NCBI RefSeq assembly: GCF_000213975.1
Contig: NZ_GL892076.1
Coordinates: 2,443,809 to 2,476,704, forward strand
Direction of reading: 5' to 3'
Source of the DNA: Centipeda periodontii DSM 2778
GTDB lineage: Bacteria; Bacillota; Negativicutes; Selenomonadales; Selenomonadaceae
DNA length: 32,896 nucleotides
Shown here one piece after another: positions 24,085 through 32,802 of this stretch. A program made the position numbers and the translations under genes. The notes below the pieces were generated by a model that was not told the DNA's origin, searched no databases, and was given only the letters and a program-made list of their open reading frames with translations. Each line of letters starts with the position of its first letter. Positions within the stretch are counted from its first letter, which is position 1.

Positions 24085-25302
24085 TTACTTTCCTCCCAAT
24101 TCCTCATCCGTCAGCATATGCCCCATCTTTTCCTTTTTGACCGTCATATAGCGGCGATCGAACTCATTCGTGTGCATGACGATCGGTACGCGCTCGACGA
24201 TCTTCAGCCCGTAGCCCTCCAGTCCCGCACGCTTCGCGGGGTTGTTCGTCATCAGGCGAATGGTGGTCAGCCCAAGGTCAGCGAGAATCTGTGCGCCAAG
24301 ACCGTAGTCGCGGAGATCCGGTGCAAAGCCGAGCTCGACGTTCGCCTCGACCGTATCGCGCCCCTGATCCTGCAGGGCGTACGCGCGCATCTTGTTCGCA
24401 AGCCCGATGCCGCGCCCCTCCTGCCGCACGTAGAGGACGACACCCTCGCCCTCCGCCTCGATCTGCCGCATCGCCGCCGCAAGCTGATCGCCGCAGTCGC
24501 AGCGCATCGAGCCGAGTGCATCGCCCGTCAGGCACTCCGAGTGTACGCGCACGAGCACATTCTCCTTGCCGCGCACATCACCCTTCACCACGGCGAGATC
24601 ACAGCGCTTGTTGAGGGTGTTCTCGTAGGCAATCAGGCGGAAATGTCCGTATTTGCTTGGAAAATCCACATCCGAAATGCGATGAACAAACGTCTCCGTA
24701 TGCTTGCGGAACTCGATGAGATCCGCAATCGTAATGATGTTCAGCCCGTGCTTTTTTGCAAACGCCTTGAGCTCAGGCGTACGCATCATGTGACCGTCGT
24801 CCGCCATGATCTCGCAGCACATTCCCGCAGGAAAGAGCCCCGCCATGCGCGCGAGATCCGTGGTCGCCTCCGTGTGTCCGGCACGGCGCAGAACACCGCC
24901 CTCGACCGTGCGCAGGGGGAAGATGTGTCCCGGGCGGCGGAAATGCGAAGGCTTTGCCTGCGGGTCGATCAGCATCTTCACCGTGTGGCAGCGCTCGAAT
25001 GCCGAGATACCGGTCGTCGTATCGTACGCGTCGATGCTGACCGTAAACGCCGTCTCGTGATTGTCCGTGTTGTTCTCCACCATCTGCCCAATCGCAAGTT
25101 CGTCCAGACGGCTGCCGATGATCGGCGTGCAGATCAGCCCGCGCGCGTACGTCGCCATGAAATTCATATGTTCCGGCGTGAGTTTTTCTGCGGCGACAAT
25201 GATATCGCCCTCGTTCTCGCGATCCTCATCGTCCACGACGACGAGCATCTTGCCGTTTTTAATGTCCTCGATTGCCTGTTCAATCGTTGCAAAATCTGAC
25301 AT
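24085..25302 (-). CDS. ribBA: Bifunctional DHBP synthase / GTP cyclohydrolase II RibBA
   Basis: A 405-residue fusion. The RibB domain (about 1-200) has [17 protein letters not shown], the active-site acidic loop, and [14 protein letters not shown]. The RibA domain (about 205-400) has the zinc site [28 protein letters not shown] and [17 protein letters not shown]. It supplies both precursors of riboflavin, from ribulose 5-phosphate and from GTP. The start [17 protein letters not shown] has AGGAGA upstream. It lies between ribE and ribH, with a 10-bp gap after ribE. Confidence 0.97.
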   Translation of the reverse strand: MSDFATIEQAIEDIKNGKMLVVVDDEDRENEGDIIVAAEKLTPEHMNFMATYARGLICTPIIGSRLDELAIGQMVENNTDNHETAFTVSIDAYDTTTGISAFERCHTVKMLIDPQAKPSHFRRPGHIFPLRTVEGGVLRRAGHTEATTDLARMAGLFPAGMCCEIMADDGHMMRTPELKAFAKKHGLNIITIADLIEFRKHTETFVHRISDVDFPSKYGHFRLIAYENTLNKRCDLAVVKGDVRGKENVLVRVHSECLTGDALGSMRCDCGDQLAAAMRQIEAEGEGVVLYVRQEGRGIGLANKMRAYALQDQGRDTVEANVELGFAPDLRDYGLGAQILADLGLTTIRLMTNNPAKRAGLEGYGLKIVERVPIVMHTNEFDRRYMTVKKEKMGHMLTDEELGGK

Positions 25303-25312
25303 ACTATCTCTC

Positions 25313-25948
25313 CTAAAATCCATTTTTCAAAAGAAAGTCCCGCGTCAGCCCTGCGCCCGTCGCAGCAAAACTTTCGCCGCCGAGCAGTTTCAGTGCGTAT
25401 TTCCCGAGGATGTCCGTCTCGATGTTGAGCGGACTGCCGACGCGCTTCGCACCGAGATTCGTCACCGTGCGCGTGTGCGGGATCAGGCTGACGGTGAAAT
25501 CCGTCGTGCCGACCCGCGCAACCGTAAGGCTGATGCCGTCGAGTGCAACCGATCCCTTTTCAACAATGCCGCGCAGTATTTCATCATCTGCCGCGACGGT
25601 CATCAGAATCGCGTTGCCCTCCTCGCGCATCGCTCGGATATGCCCCACGCCGTCGATGTGCCCGCTGACGAAATGTCCGCCAAGCCGCGTCGTCGGAAGC
25701 AGTGCGCGCTCGAGGTTGAGCGGCGCACCGTGCGTAAGACCCGCAAGCGAGGTGCGACGCACGGTCTCGGGCATGACCGCTGCACGGAAGCCGTGTGCGT
25801 CAAACTGCGTCACCGTGAGGCAGATGCCGTTGACGGCAATGCTGTCGCCGATGTGCGCGTCCGACTGAACGCGCCGCGCACCGATGGAGATATTGCCGCC
25901 CGAAAGTCCGCCAAAGGTGCCGACCTCCTCAATGATTCCGGTAAACAT
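25313..25948 (-). CDS. ribE: Riboflavin synthase alpha chain
   Basis: A 211-residue riboflavin synthase built of two similar lumazine-binding beta-barrels, each near 90 residues. The first opens [10 protein letters not shown], with VNGICLTV; the second has GHIDGVGHI and ALDGISLTV at equivalent positions, showing the internal duplication. It dismutates two lumazines to riboflavin. GGAGGCTTC precedes the ATG. It follows ribD after 9 bp. Confidence 0.96.
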   Translation of the reverse strand: MFTGIIEEVGTFGGLSGGNISIGARRVQSDAHIGDSIAVNGICLTVTQFDAHGFRAAVMPETVRRTSLAGLTHGAPLNLERALLPTTRLGGHFVSGHIDGVGHIRAMREEGNAILMTVAADDEILRGIVEKGSVALDGISLTVARVGTTDFTVSLIPHTRTVTNLGAKRVGSPLNIETDILGKYALKLLGGESFAATGAGLTRDFLLKNGF

Positions 25949-25957
25949 GAAGCCTCC

Positions 25958-27070
25958 TCACTCCGCCGCACACGGATAACCCGTGACGAGAATGTCCGTA
26001 CCCAGCTGCTCCACCGTCATATCATGGAGGCGAAATGCCGCCTGCGGGCTGTCGAAGCCCGTGCCGCCGATCGGCGTTTTCGCTTCCGCTCCCCCCATCA
26101 GCATGGGCGCAATAAAGGCGTGTACCTTATCGACAGATCCCCCTGCAAGCAGCGACCAATTCACCGTAGCACCGCCCTCGACGAACAGCGATGTGATCTC
26201 ACGTGCGCCGAGATAATCCAGCAGCGCCGCGATATCCACGCGCTGTGCGCCGAGCGTTACAACCTCTGCACCGCACGCACGAAGGAGGTTCACACGTCTG
26301 TGGTCGGCGCGCTCGCTTACGACAATAATCGTCGGTGCCGCACCATCCGCGACAAGCTTTGCATCGAGCGGTGTGCGCGCCTCCGAGTCGAGCACGATGC
26401 GCAGAGGGTTTTTCCCCGTGCCATGTTCCAGCCGTGTGGTAAGACTCGGATCGTCGGCAAGCACCGTGCCAATGCCCACGAGAATCGCGTCATACTCGTT
26501 GCGATACGCATGCACACGCGCACGTGCCGCCGCGCCCGTGATCCACTGCGATGCGCCCGTATGGCTCGCGATCTTGCCGTCGAGCGTCATCGCCGTCTTG
26601 AGTGTCACGAAGGGACGCTTTGTCGTCACCCATTTGAGAAAAATTTCGTTCTGCCGCCGTGCTTCGTCCTCGCATATGCCTGTTGTGACCTCGATGCCCG
26701 CCGCCGTGAGCAAATGGATGCCGCGCCCCGCGACCAAGGGGTTCGGATCAGAGAGCGCAATGACGACGCGCGCGAGTCCTGCCGCAATCACCGCCTCGGC
26801 ACATGGCCCTGTGCGCCCATGATGCGCACAGGGCTCAAGCGTCACATAGAGCGTCGCCCCGCGTGCAAGCTCGCCCGCCATGCGCAGCGCATGAATCTCC
26901 GCATGCGGCTCGCCCGCCGCGCGATGCCAGCCGCTCGCAACGATCGCCCCATCTCGCACGATGACCGCACCGACCAAAGGATTCGGCGAGGTGCGCCCGC
27001 GCGCGTACTCTGCAATCCGCAGAGCCTCGCGCATATAGGATTCGTCTAGTTCCCGTTGCTGCTCGTTCAT
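25958..27070 (-). CDS. ribD: Bifunctional diaminohydroxyphosphoribosylaminopyrimidine deaminase/reductase RibD
   Basis: A 370-residue protein. The N-terminal deaminase (about 1-145) has the zinc motif HAEIHAL and [11 protein letters not shown]. The C-terminal reductase (about 150-370) has [13 protein letters not shown] and [15 protein letters not shown]. It performs the second and third steps of riboflavin synthesis. The start [13 protein letters not shown] is chosen because the longer frame runs back through the riboswitch terminator, which cannot be coding; the ribosome binding site (GGGG, 6 bases away) is modest. It is the first gene of the operon and directly follows the FMN riboswitch. 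Confidence 0.96.
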   Translation of the reverse strand: MNEQQRELDESYMREALRIAEYARGRTSPNPLVGAVIVRDGAIVASGWHRAAGEPHAEIHALRMAGELARGATLYVTLEPCAHHGRTGPCAEAVIAAGLARVVIALSDPNPLVAGRGIHLLTAAGIEVTTGICEDEARRQNEIFLKWVTTKRPFVTLKTAMTLDGKIASHTGASQWITGAAARARVHAYRNEYDAILVGIGTVLADDPSLTTRLEHGTGKNPLRIVLDSEARTPLDAKLVADGAAPTIIVVSERADHRRVNLLRACGAEVVTLGAQRVDIAALLDYLGAREITSLFVEGGATVNWSLLAGGSVDKVHAFIAPMLMGGAEAKTPIGGTGFDSPQAAFRLHDMTVEQLGTDILVTGYPCAAE

Positions 27071-27085
27071 AGCAACCCCATTCAA

Positions 27086-27119
27086 CAAAAAAACCGCCGG
27101 AATTTCTTCTCCGGCGGCA
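27086..27119 (-). terminator. Riboswitch-controlled terminator before ribD
   Basis: CCGCCGG and CCGGCGG form a stem with a loop of about 12 nt; on the minus strand it is followed by seven T. It lies between the FMN aptamer and the ribD start, so it is the likely expression platform: FMN binding would favour termination. Confidence 0.9.
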
Positions 27120-27177
27120 CATAAATCGTCCTGATGAAACACAAATACATTGATCCGTGCTTCCTTCCATAGACGCG

Positions 27178-27311
27178 CCTTTTCTCATCCAGACTGCGAA
27201 GGCAACCGCCTTCTTCACTGTCGGCTTCGGAATCTCACCGAATCGTGCCGCTCTCGCGAGTGGCTTGCGGGCTGTACCGCCGGTGGGGATTTGCACCCCG
27301 CCTCAAAGAGC
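27178..27311 (-). promoter_or_regulatory. FMN riboswitch (RFN element)
   Basis: On the minus strand the conserved RFN blocks appear in order: TTTGAGGCGGGGTGCAAATC, CCCACCGGCGGTACAGCCCG, GCAAGCC, GATTCGGTGAGATTCCGAAG, CCGACAGT, a variable hairpin, then AGTCTGGATGAGAAAAGG. This is the FMN-binding aptamer upstream of riboflavin operons. Followed by a terminator and ribDEBAH, it should shut off the operon when FMN is abundant. Confidence 0.96.
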
Positions 27312-27325
27312 ATCATTCGTATGCT

Positions 27326-27354
27326 ATTGTAACACCACAGGTTCTCGCTGTCAA
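27326..27354 (-). promoter_or_regulatory. Promoter of the rib operon
   Basis: Minus-strand TTGACA (27349-27354) and TACAAT (27326-27331) with 17-bp spacing, just upstream of the riboswitch. The -35 box overlaps the dhaM stop codon (27351-27353). Confidence 0.88.
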
Positions 27355-27737
27355 TCGCCAATCTTTGCCGCGCCGCGAGTCTCCTCCGCACGACGCACAA
27401 CATCGTCGAGATTCGCTCCGCAGACGGCGGCAATCGCGGCGACAACACTCCCCTCGACGACGGGGCAGTCTGCCATGCGCAGACGTCGCTCCGGCATTTC
27501 CTCCACAATCGTCTCCACGGTCAGAATCGAACTGCCTGCATCCACGAGGAGCACAACACCGTCCGCACCGTACACGGCATCGATTGCGGCAACAATCCGT
27601 GCGTAGCTCGTGCCGAAGCCGCCGTCCTCCATGCCGCCCGCAACCGCAAGGCGCGCATCCTTTGCCATCATACGGCAGGTTTCCGCGATGCCGTGCGCGA
27701 GCGCGGCGCTGTGTGTCACAATCACAAGTCCGACCAT
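27351..27737 (-). CDS. dhaM: PTS-dependent dihydroxyacetone kinase phosphotransferase subunit DhaM
   Basis: A 128-residue EIIA-mannose-like domain. MVGLVIVTHSAALAHGIAE places the phosphorylated His at residue 9. GGMEDGGFGTS, VLLVDAGSSILTVET and CPVVEGSVVAA match DhaM rather than the sugar-specific EIIA. It carries phosphate from HPr to the ADP of DhaL for dihydroxyacetone phosphorylation. DhaK and DhaL are not encoded in this window, and the HPr and EI domains present in long DhaM proteins are absent, the normal short form in Firmicutes. The start at 27737 has GGAGAGG upstream; upstream codons overlap the TerC-family gene. It lies one base after that gene's stop. Confidence 0.88.
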   Translation of the reverse strand: MVGLVIVTHSAALAHGIAETCRMMAKDARLAVAGGMEDGGFGTSYARIVAAIDAVYGADGVVLLVDAGSSILTVETIVEEMPERRLRMADCPVVEGSVVAAIAAVCGANLDDVVRRAEETRGAAKIGD

Positions 27738-27738
27738 A

Positions 27739-28410
27739 TCAGCCTCTCCGACGCAGATAACCGCCAATACCACACACCGCCCCCGCGAGTGCCGCAGGCA
27801 GGAGGTATTCCGCCTGTGGTGCTGCCTCCAGGAGCATGATGCCGATCGTACGGTCATGCACAATCATTGTACCGCCCGTCCAGCCGAGGATGGCAGTACC
27901 GAGCACAACGAGCACGGGGAACCTCTCCATCAGTGAGCCGATCAGCTGACTGCCGCCGACCACAATCGGGACGCTGATGATGAGCCCCAGCACGACAAGC
28001 AAAAAGTCGCCGTGCGATGCGCCCGCAATCGCAATCACATTGTCGATCCCCATTGCCGCGTCGGCAATGATAATGGTCTTGACCGCCCCCGCAAACGTCT
28101 CCGCCGCCTCGATATGCTCCTCGCCGCCCGACGGCTTCATCAACTTCACCGCAATCGGCAGCAACACGAGTCCACCGAGTGCCTGCAAATACGGCACGGA
28201 GAGCAGCTGCACGGCGAAGAACGTCATAATCAGACGGATGAGGATCGCACCCGCCGTACCAACGTAGATTGCGCGCTTCCTCAGATGCACAGGCAGCCGG
28301 TTCGACGCCATCGCAATAACGACGGCATTATCCCCTGCCAGCACGAGATCAATCACAATGATCGAGAAAAGCGCCACAAAGAACTGTGACGAAAAGAGTT
28401 CGACTTCCAC
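27739..28410 (-). CDS. TerC/YjbE-family integral membrane protein
   Basis: A 223-residue protein with about seven hydrophobic segments. The two TerC-family acidic motifs are present: DLVLAGDNAVVIAMA near residue 22 and AAMGIDNVIAIAGASHG near residue 120, in a two-repeat layout. It matches the YjbE branch often described as manganese exporters (MeeF/MeeY-like) in Bacillus. Metal specificity here is inferred; there is no recognisable Mn-sensing riboswitch upstream. It sits 9 bp after htpG and one base before dhaM, so it is probably part of the htpG transcript. Confidence 0.88.
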   Translation of the reverse strand: MEVELFSSQFFVALFSIIVIDLVLAGDNAVVIAMASNRLPVHLRKRAIYVGTAGAILIRLIMTFFAVQLLSVPYLQALGGLVLLPIAVKLMKPSGGEEHIEAAETFAGAVKTIIIADAAMGIDNVIAIAGASHGDFLLVVLGLIISVPIVVGGSQLIGSLMERFPVLVVLGTAILGWTGGTMIVHDRTIGIMLLEAAPQAEYLLPAALAGAVCGIGGYLRRRG

Positions 28411-28419
28411 GATTTCTCC

Positions 28420-30369
28420 TTATTTCGCCATCATCTTTGCAAGCTTCTGCGCAAAGGCGACGGGATTTTCCGGCAGGATTCCCTCGATGAGGAGAGCCTG
28501 CGTATAGAGGAGGTCACAGTAGTCCTTGAATTCTTCAGAGTCCTTGCCCGCCGCGTGCAGCTCTTTCAGCTTTGCAAAGAGATCGTGGTGCGGATTGATC
28601 TCAAGGATGCGGCGTGCCTTGAACATCGGATTGTTCATGTCGGCAAAGGTCTGCTCCATCGAGAGCGACGGTCCCGCCTCATCCGCAACAAGACAGACCG
28701 CGCTTGAACGCAGACGCTGCGAGATCTTGACCTCGGCAATCTTATCGCCGATGGCTTCCTTCACGTCCTTAATGAGATCGTCGTTCGCCTTTGCGATGTC
28801 CTCCGTCTCCTTCTTCGCCGCCTCGCTCTCCGCATCGTCGAGACCCAAGTCACCGCGGCTGATCGAGTGAAAACTCTTCCCCTCGTACTCGTGCACCGTC
28901 TCAATCGCGAACTCGTCCACGGGATCGAGCAGGAAGAGCACCTCGAACCCACGCTCACGCAGCTGCTCCATCTGCGGCAGCTGCTCAATCGTCGCCTGAT
29001 CCTTCGCCGTCGCGTAGTAGATGCTCTTCTGACTCTCCGGCATACGCGCAATATACTCCTTGAGCGAGACGAGCTTCCCTTCCTTCGAACTGTGGAAAAG
29101 CAGGAGATCCTTCAGCTTGTCCACCGTATCGCGTCCAGAGTACATACTGTTGTAAATGCCGATCTTGAGCATGCGCCCGTATTCGTTCCAGAACTTCTCG
29201 TAGTCCTCACGGTTCTTCTCAAGCTTCCTGCCGAGCGCCTTGAGCACATTTTTCTCCAGCGCGCGTCCGATCGTCTTGAGCTCGCGGCTCTGCTGCAGCA
29301 GTTCGCGCGAGATGTTGAGCGAGAGGTCAGGTGAATCGACCAGCCCCTTCATAAAACGCAGATACTCCGGCAGGAGATCCTTGCACTTGTCCATGATAAA
29401 GACGTGGCGCGAGTAGAGTTGGATGCCCGGCTCGTAGTCCGCCTGATAGAGATTGAACGGCGCACGCGCCGGGATCTCAAGGAGTGCCGTATACTCAACC
29501 GTGCCCTCGGCTTTCGTGTGAAAGACCTCCATCGGCGCTTCCCACTCGTGAAACTGATCGCGGAAGAAGTCGTTGTACTCCTCTTGCTTGATCTCCGATT
29601 TCGCACGCGTCCAGAGCGGCTGCATCGAGTTCAGCGTGCGCAGCTCCGTCTTCTTGATCTTCTCCGCGCCCTCGATGATCTTGCCCTCGTCGTCGCGCGG
29701 CATCTCCTCCGTCGTCACATTCATGCGGATCGGATAGCGCACATAGTCCGAGTACTTCTTCACGAGACTCTCAAGCTCGAACGTGTCCGTATAGTCCGTC
29801 TCGCCCTCCGTGAAGTCCTTCGCGAGGTGGATCGTCACCGTCGTACCGCGCCCCTCCTTCTCCGCGTCCTCGATCGTATAGCTGCCGTCACCCGTCGATT
29901 CCCAGCGCGTCGCCTGTGTCTCGCCCGCACGGCGCGTCACAATCGTCACCTTCTCCGCGACCATGAATGCCGAGTAGAAGCCCACGCCGAACTGACCGAT
30001 CATCTCCTTGTCTGGTGCGCCGCCGCTCTCCTCCTTCGCCTTTGCGAGCTGCTCCATGAACGCCTTCGTGCCCGACTTTGCAATCGTGCCGATGTTCTCG
30101 ACAATCTCCGCCCGCGACATGCCGATGCCGCTGTCCGATATTGTCAGCGTCTTCGACTCCTTGTCCGGCACGAGGAAAATCTCATAGTTCTCGTTGCCCT
30201 CAAGCAGTTCCCTGTTCGTCAGGCTCTCGAAATGCAGCTTGTCGAGCGCGTCCGACGCGTTCGAGATCAGTTCACGCAGAAAGATCTCGCGGTTCGTATA
30301 GATCGAGTGGATCATCAGATCCAACAGTTGTTTTGTCTCAGCTTGAAACTCAAATGTTTCCTTTGCCAT
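28420..30369 (-). CDS. htpG: Molecular chaperone HtpG (Hsp90)
   Basis: A 649-residue bacterial Hsp90. The N-terminal GHKL ATPase has ETKQLLDLMIHSIYTNREIF, RELISNASDALDKL, DSGIGM, IAKSGTKAF and GQFGVGFYSAFMVA. The middle domain has SRHVFIMDKCKDLLPEYLRF and NISRELLQQSRELKTI. The C-terminal dimerisation domain ends in PENPVAFAQKLAKMM. It assists folding of client proteins in the cytoplasm. It follows its own promoter and heads a probable htpG-TerC-dhaM transcript. No CIRCE element or other heat-shock operator was seen. Confidence 0.97.
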   Translation of the reverse strand: MAKETFEFQAETKQLLDLMIHSIYTNREIFLRELISNASDALDKLHFESLTNRELLEGNENYEIFLVPDKESKTLTISDSGIGMSRAEIVENIGTIAKSGTKAFMEQLAKAKEESGGAPDKEMIGQFGVGFYSAFMVAEKVTIVTRRAGETQATRWESTGDGSYTIEDAEKEGRGTTVTIHLAKDFTEGETDYTDTFELESLVKKYSDYVRYPIRMNVTTEEMPRDDEGKIIEGAEKIKKTELRTLNSMQPLWTRAKSEIKQEEYNDFFRDQFHEWEAPMEVFHTKAEGTVEYTALLEIPARAPFNLYQADYEPGIQLYSRHVFIMDKCKDLLPEYLRFMKGLVDSPDLSLNISRELLQQSRELKTIGRALEKNVLKALGRKLEKNREDYEKFWNEYGRMLKIGIYNSMYSGRDTVDKLKDLLLFHSSKEGKLVSLKEYIARMPESQKSIYYATAKDQATIEQLPQMEQLRERGFEVLFLLDPVDEFAIETVHEYEGKSFHSISRGDLGLDDAESEAAKKETEDIAKANDDLIKDVKEAIGDKIAEVKISQRLRSSAVCLVADEAGPSLSMEQTFADMNNPMFKARRILEINPHHDLFAKLKELHAAGKDSEEFKDYCDLLYTQALLIEGILPENPVAFAQKLAKMMAK

Positions 30370-30440
30370 GTTATCGTTCTCCCTTGTATTCGATTATTTT
30401 GCATCACATTTATGCGTATGCAATTCTAAAACTGTTCTTC

Positions 30441-30469
30441 ATTTTACACGAAAAATGACAAAAAGTCAA
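30441..30469 (-). promoter_or_regulatory. htpG promoter
   Basis: Minus-strand TTGACT (30464-30469) and TAAAAT (30441-30446) with 17-bp spacing, about 70 bp upstream of the htpG ATG. Confidence 0.82.
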
Positions 30470-30526
30470 ATTCCATCATGGCTCTTTGCCAAATATTGTA
30501 GGGGATTTGCCGACACAATGCGGGTG

Positions 30527-30561
30527 AAAAAGAGTCGCTAAGATGGCAGTGTGAATGACTC
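30527..30561 (-). terminator. Weak terminator after the sulfatase-fold gene
   Basis: GAGTC (minus strand, overlapping the stop codon) can pair with GACTC about 20 bases later, followed by TTTTT. The stem is short and the loop large, so confidence is low. Confidence 0.35.
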
Positions 30562-32374
30562 ATCTCTCTGCCTGCATATCCTCATCCGCTAATTTCAGCG
30601 TACCATGCAACGTCATGGCATTTTCCTTTGTTATCCCATAATCTTTCGATGCCAAGTCATATTGCAAATCCACATGAGGCATCCCTTCAATGCCCAAAAC
30701 ATCAATCATCACATCGTAAATCATGTCATTTGTCCAATACGCCTGCTCATGAGCCTTCAACTGAGCAAACACCTCTGGGCGCTCCTCTTGAAAAGCATCA
30801 CTAAACCACATCACGAGCGGTATGCGTGCCATGCTCCAGGTAAATTTGGTCGCTTCATGGTACAACCTGCGATCAGGATCTTCGCCATGATCGGAAAAAT
30901 AAACCATCCCCTTGAAGTTTGGCAGTGAATGAACCTGTTCGTAAATTTGGGAGAGTATGTAGTCGTTATACAACACGGCATCATCATACTGATCGACATA
31001 GGAGTCCTCCCCCGAAAAATGCGCATTGGGACAGCGATCCCGATAATCCGCATGACATCCCATCAGATGTATGATAATCAACGCATTTTTTTCACAAACT
31101 TGCGGAATTTGTGTAAGAAGTATATCGTCATAGTATTCTGTGACCTGACTGTTTCCGAACATGCCATTCATCCATTTTTGATGCTGTGCCGTACTCGCAG
31201 TTTCTGAAACGGGCGTGTCGGCTACACCCAGTTTTTTTTGATTGCTGATCCAATACGTCTCATAGCCGACTGCGTTCGCCACTTCGACAATGGAATACGC
31301 ATCCTTCAAATCCATCGCATTGTACTGGTTCTTTTCACTGAGCGCATAGGTCAACGCAGGAACGGTATGAACATAATTTGAGTAGGCATTGGAAAAGGTG
31401 ACATTCTCTTTATTTTCACACTGGTCTTTCATCCACGGCGTTGTTTCTCTCGCATATCCATAAACCTGCATGTGGTTTCGCGTCTCTGCTTCACCAATCA
31501 CCAGAACGAATACCCCACCAGAAGAAACAAGATTCAGTCCTTGCAGGTTTTTCAAGCGTTCTTCCCGCATTGCGCGTGCTTCTCCATAAGCACGATATTG
31601 CTGAAGTGCCACCTTCACTTCCATACCAATGTGAGCAGGAAGGTAATACTTCACTCCGTGATTCACAACGAAAAGCCCTATGAGCATAAAGAAAAGAAAA
31701 AGCAAAGACATGCGCCGGTCGGGCAGTTGAACATCCACATGAAGGGCGACTCGCAGTGCTTTTATAGTACCGACGACTGCAAAAAACAGCCCCAACGAAC
31801 CACAAATCCAAAGGAAAACATTTTGATTTTTCAGATATGCAAGTGATTCAGCCAGATTGGTTTGAAACAAGGTCAAGACAATGGCAGAGGATAAAACGTA
31901 CCCGCCGCTGACAATCCAATACCCCCATACCAGAAGCGGCATAAGGATCGCCACCGCCAAAGCCGCAAAAGAGAATCCACAGGCGAAGCGTCGCAGAGCA
32001 TTCGAGGAAATCTTTCGCGCAGCTCCATAGATCCAAGTCCAAAAGAGGAAATGCGATGCACCAAGCAAATAGGCGGAAGTAATTTCTTTACCGGCTACAT
32101 TTGCTCCACCCAAAAATGGCACGTATGCTGCACTCACAAAAACAGCAGTATAAAACACAAGCATAAGAATGTATCGCTTTGAGTATACCGCCATCGGCAA
32201 CAGAATTGCCGTCCATATACCTAAATAGAACAACCTCCCCAATTCAACAAGCCCCTTGTACTTGTCCGAAAGGACAACCATCTGAAGAAGCGCCCCCAGG
32301 GAAACGACGATGAGAACCGTGACCATATACGGCATCCATTTGCGGCTCTGGTTTTCTGCCCACTTTGTCATCAT
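30560..32374 (-). CDS. Phosphoethanolamine-transferase-like sulfatase-fold membrane protein
   Basis: A 604-residue protein. About seven hydrophobic segments occupy residues 15-240 and an extracytoplasmic alkaline-phosphatase/sulfatase-fold domain follows. Metal and catalytic features resemble EptA/CptA enzymes: GEAETRNHMQVYGYARETTP (Glu295), the likely nucleophile Thr337 in VHTVPALTYALS, and YFSDHGED (Asp and His) further on. The family moves phosphoethanolamine onto lipid A, LPS core or other envelope targets, which fits a Gram-negative envelope; a glycerol-phosphate donor cannot be excluded. The gene is visibly more AT-rich than its neighbours and lies next to a broken gene and an IS end, suggesting transfer. 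Start: ATGATG at 32374, with AGGAAGG upstream at a somewhat long spacing. Confidence 0.85.
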   Translation of the reverse strand: MMTKWAENQSRKWMPYMVTVLIVVSLGALLQMVVLSDKYKGLVELGRLFYLGIWTAILLPMAVYSKRYILMLVFYTAVFVSAAYVPFLGGANVAGKEITSAYLLGASHFLFWTWIYGAARKISSNALRRFACGFSFAALAVAILMPLLVWGYWIVSGGYVLSSAIVLTLFQTNLAESLAYLKNQNVFLWICGSLGLFFAVVGTIKALRVALHVDVQLPDRRMSLLFLFFMLIGLFVVNHGVKYYLPAHIGMEVKVALQQYRAYGEARAMREERLKNLQGLNLVSSGGVFVLVIGEAETRNHMQVYGYARETTPWMKDQCENKENVTFSNAYSNYVHTVPALTYALSEKNQYNAMDLKDAYSIVEVANAVGYETYWISNQKKLGVADTPVSETASTAQHQKWMNGMFGNSQVTEYYDDILLTQIPQVCEKNALIIIHLMGCHADYRDRCPNAHFSGEDSYVDQYDDAVLYNDYILSQIYEQVHSLPNFKGMVYFSDHGEDPDRRLYHEATKFTWSMARIPLVMWFSDAFQEERPEVFAQLKAHEQAYWTNDMIYDVMIDVLGIEGMPHVDLQYDLASKDYGITKENAMTLHGTLKLADEDMQAER

Positions 32375-32415
32375 TTTCTGCGTTGCCTTCCTACAAAATC
32401 AAACTTCCGCGAACT

Positions 32416-32736
32416 TTATGTAATAAAGATAAAGTCGAACCGTGTTGACTGCTCACGCATTTCCTCATCAAAACGAAACGAATCAATACCACGCAGTATA
32501 TTATTTATCCCACGCGAATCAGACTGCCGAATAAGCCCAATAGCTACATTCATTGCATTCAGTATATTGCTTTTTCCTGCCGCATTCGCGCCATAGATAG
32601 CAGCAACGGGAATCAAGCTCTCTGCTCCAACATGACACAAATATTCCGTATGCACATCGTCTGTTTCATTTGCCAGCATGCTCAACACGACTTCATCTTT
32701 AATCGATCTGAAGTTCGAAGTGCTAAACTTTGACAT
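32416..32736 (-). pseudogene. Truncated AAA ATPase (AbiLii/AAA15-like) remnant
   Basis: Only the N-terminal 106 residues of an AAA ATP-binding protein remain. FSTSNFRSIKDEVVLSMLAN is the usual opening of the RloC/AbiLii/AAA15-like group, and VAAIYGANAAGKSNILNAM is the Walker A region (GANAAGKS). The frame stops after RFDFIFIT, well before Walker B, whereas such proteins usually exceed 350 residues. The DNA after the stop holds no continuation and leads straight into the leader of the sulfatase-fold gene, so the 3' part was deleted. The first codons (ATG TCA A..) overlap the end of the neighbouring IS element. Full-length relatives include phage-defence proteins, but this fragment is unlikely to work. 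Confidence 0.75.
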
Positions 32737-32739
32737 ACT

Positions 32740-32802
32740 CCCCACGGCGAAAGCCGGGGAATTTTTGGATACCTACGGCATTTGCCTGCGATAGCGCAGG
32801 TC
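32740..32802 (-). ncRNA. Predicted omega/reRNA scaffold at the TnpB element right end
   Basis: In TnpB elements the guide RNA scaffold is made from the right end, overlapping the tnpB 3' region, and the guide is the flanking DNA. Here the two hairpins form such a scaffold, and the guide would begin at 32729 reading leftward as AGTTTAGCACTTCGAACTTC. Transcription is inferred, not seen. Confidence 0.5.

Noticed and set aside
25061-27049. 660-codon open frame antisense to ribE and ribD
   Set aside because: The reverse strand encodes two well-recognised enzymes with intact motifs; this frame is a codon-bias artefact.
27071-27142. N-terminal extension of ribD reaching 27142
   Set aside because: It would translate the riboswitch terminator hairpin and has no similarity to RibD.
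28411-28419. Manganese (yybP-ykoY) riboswitch before the TerC-family gene
   Set aside because: The gene follows htpG after only nine bases, so there is no room for the aptamer.
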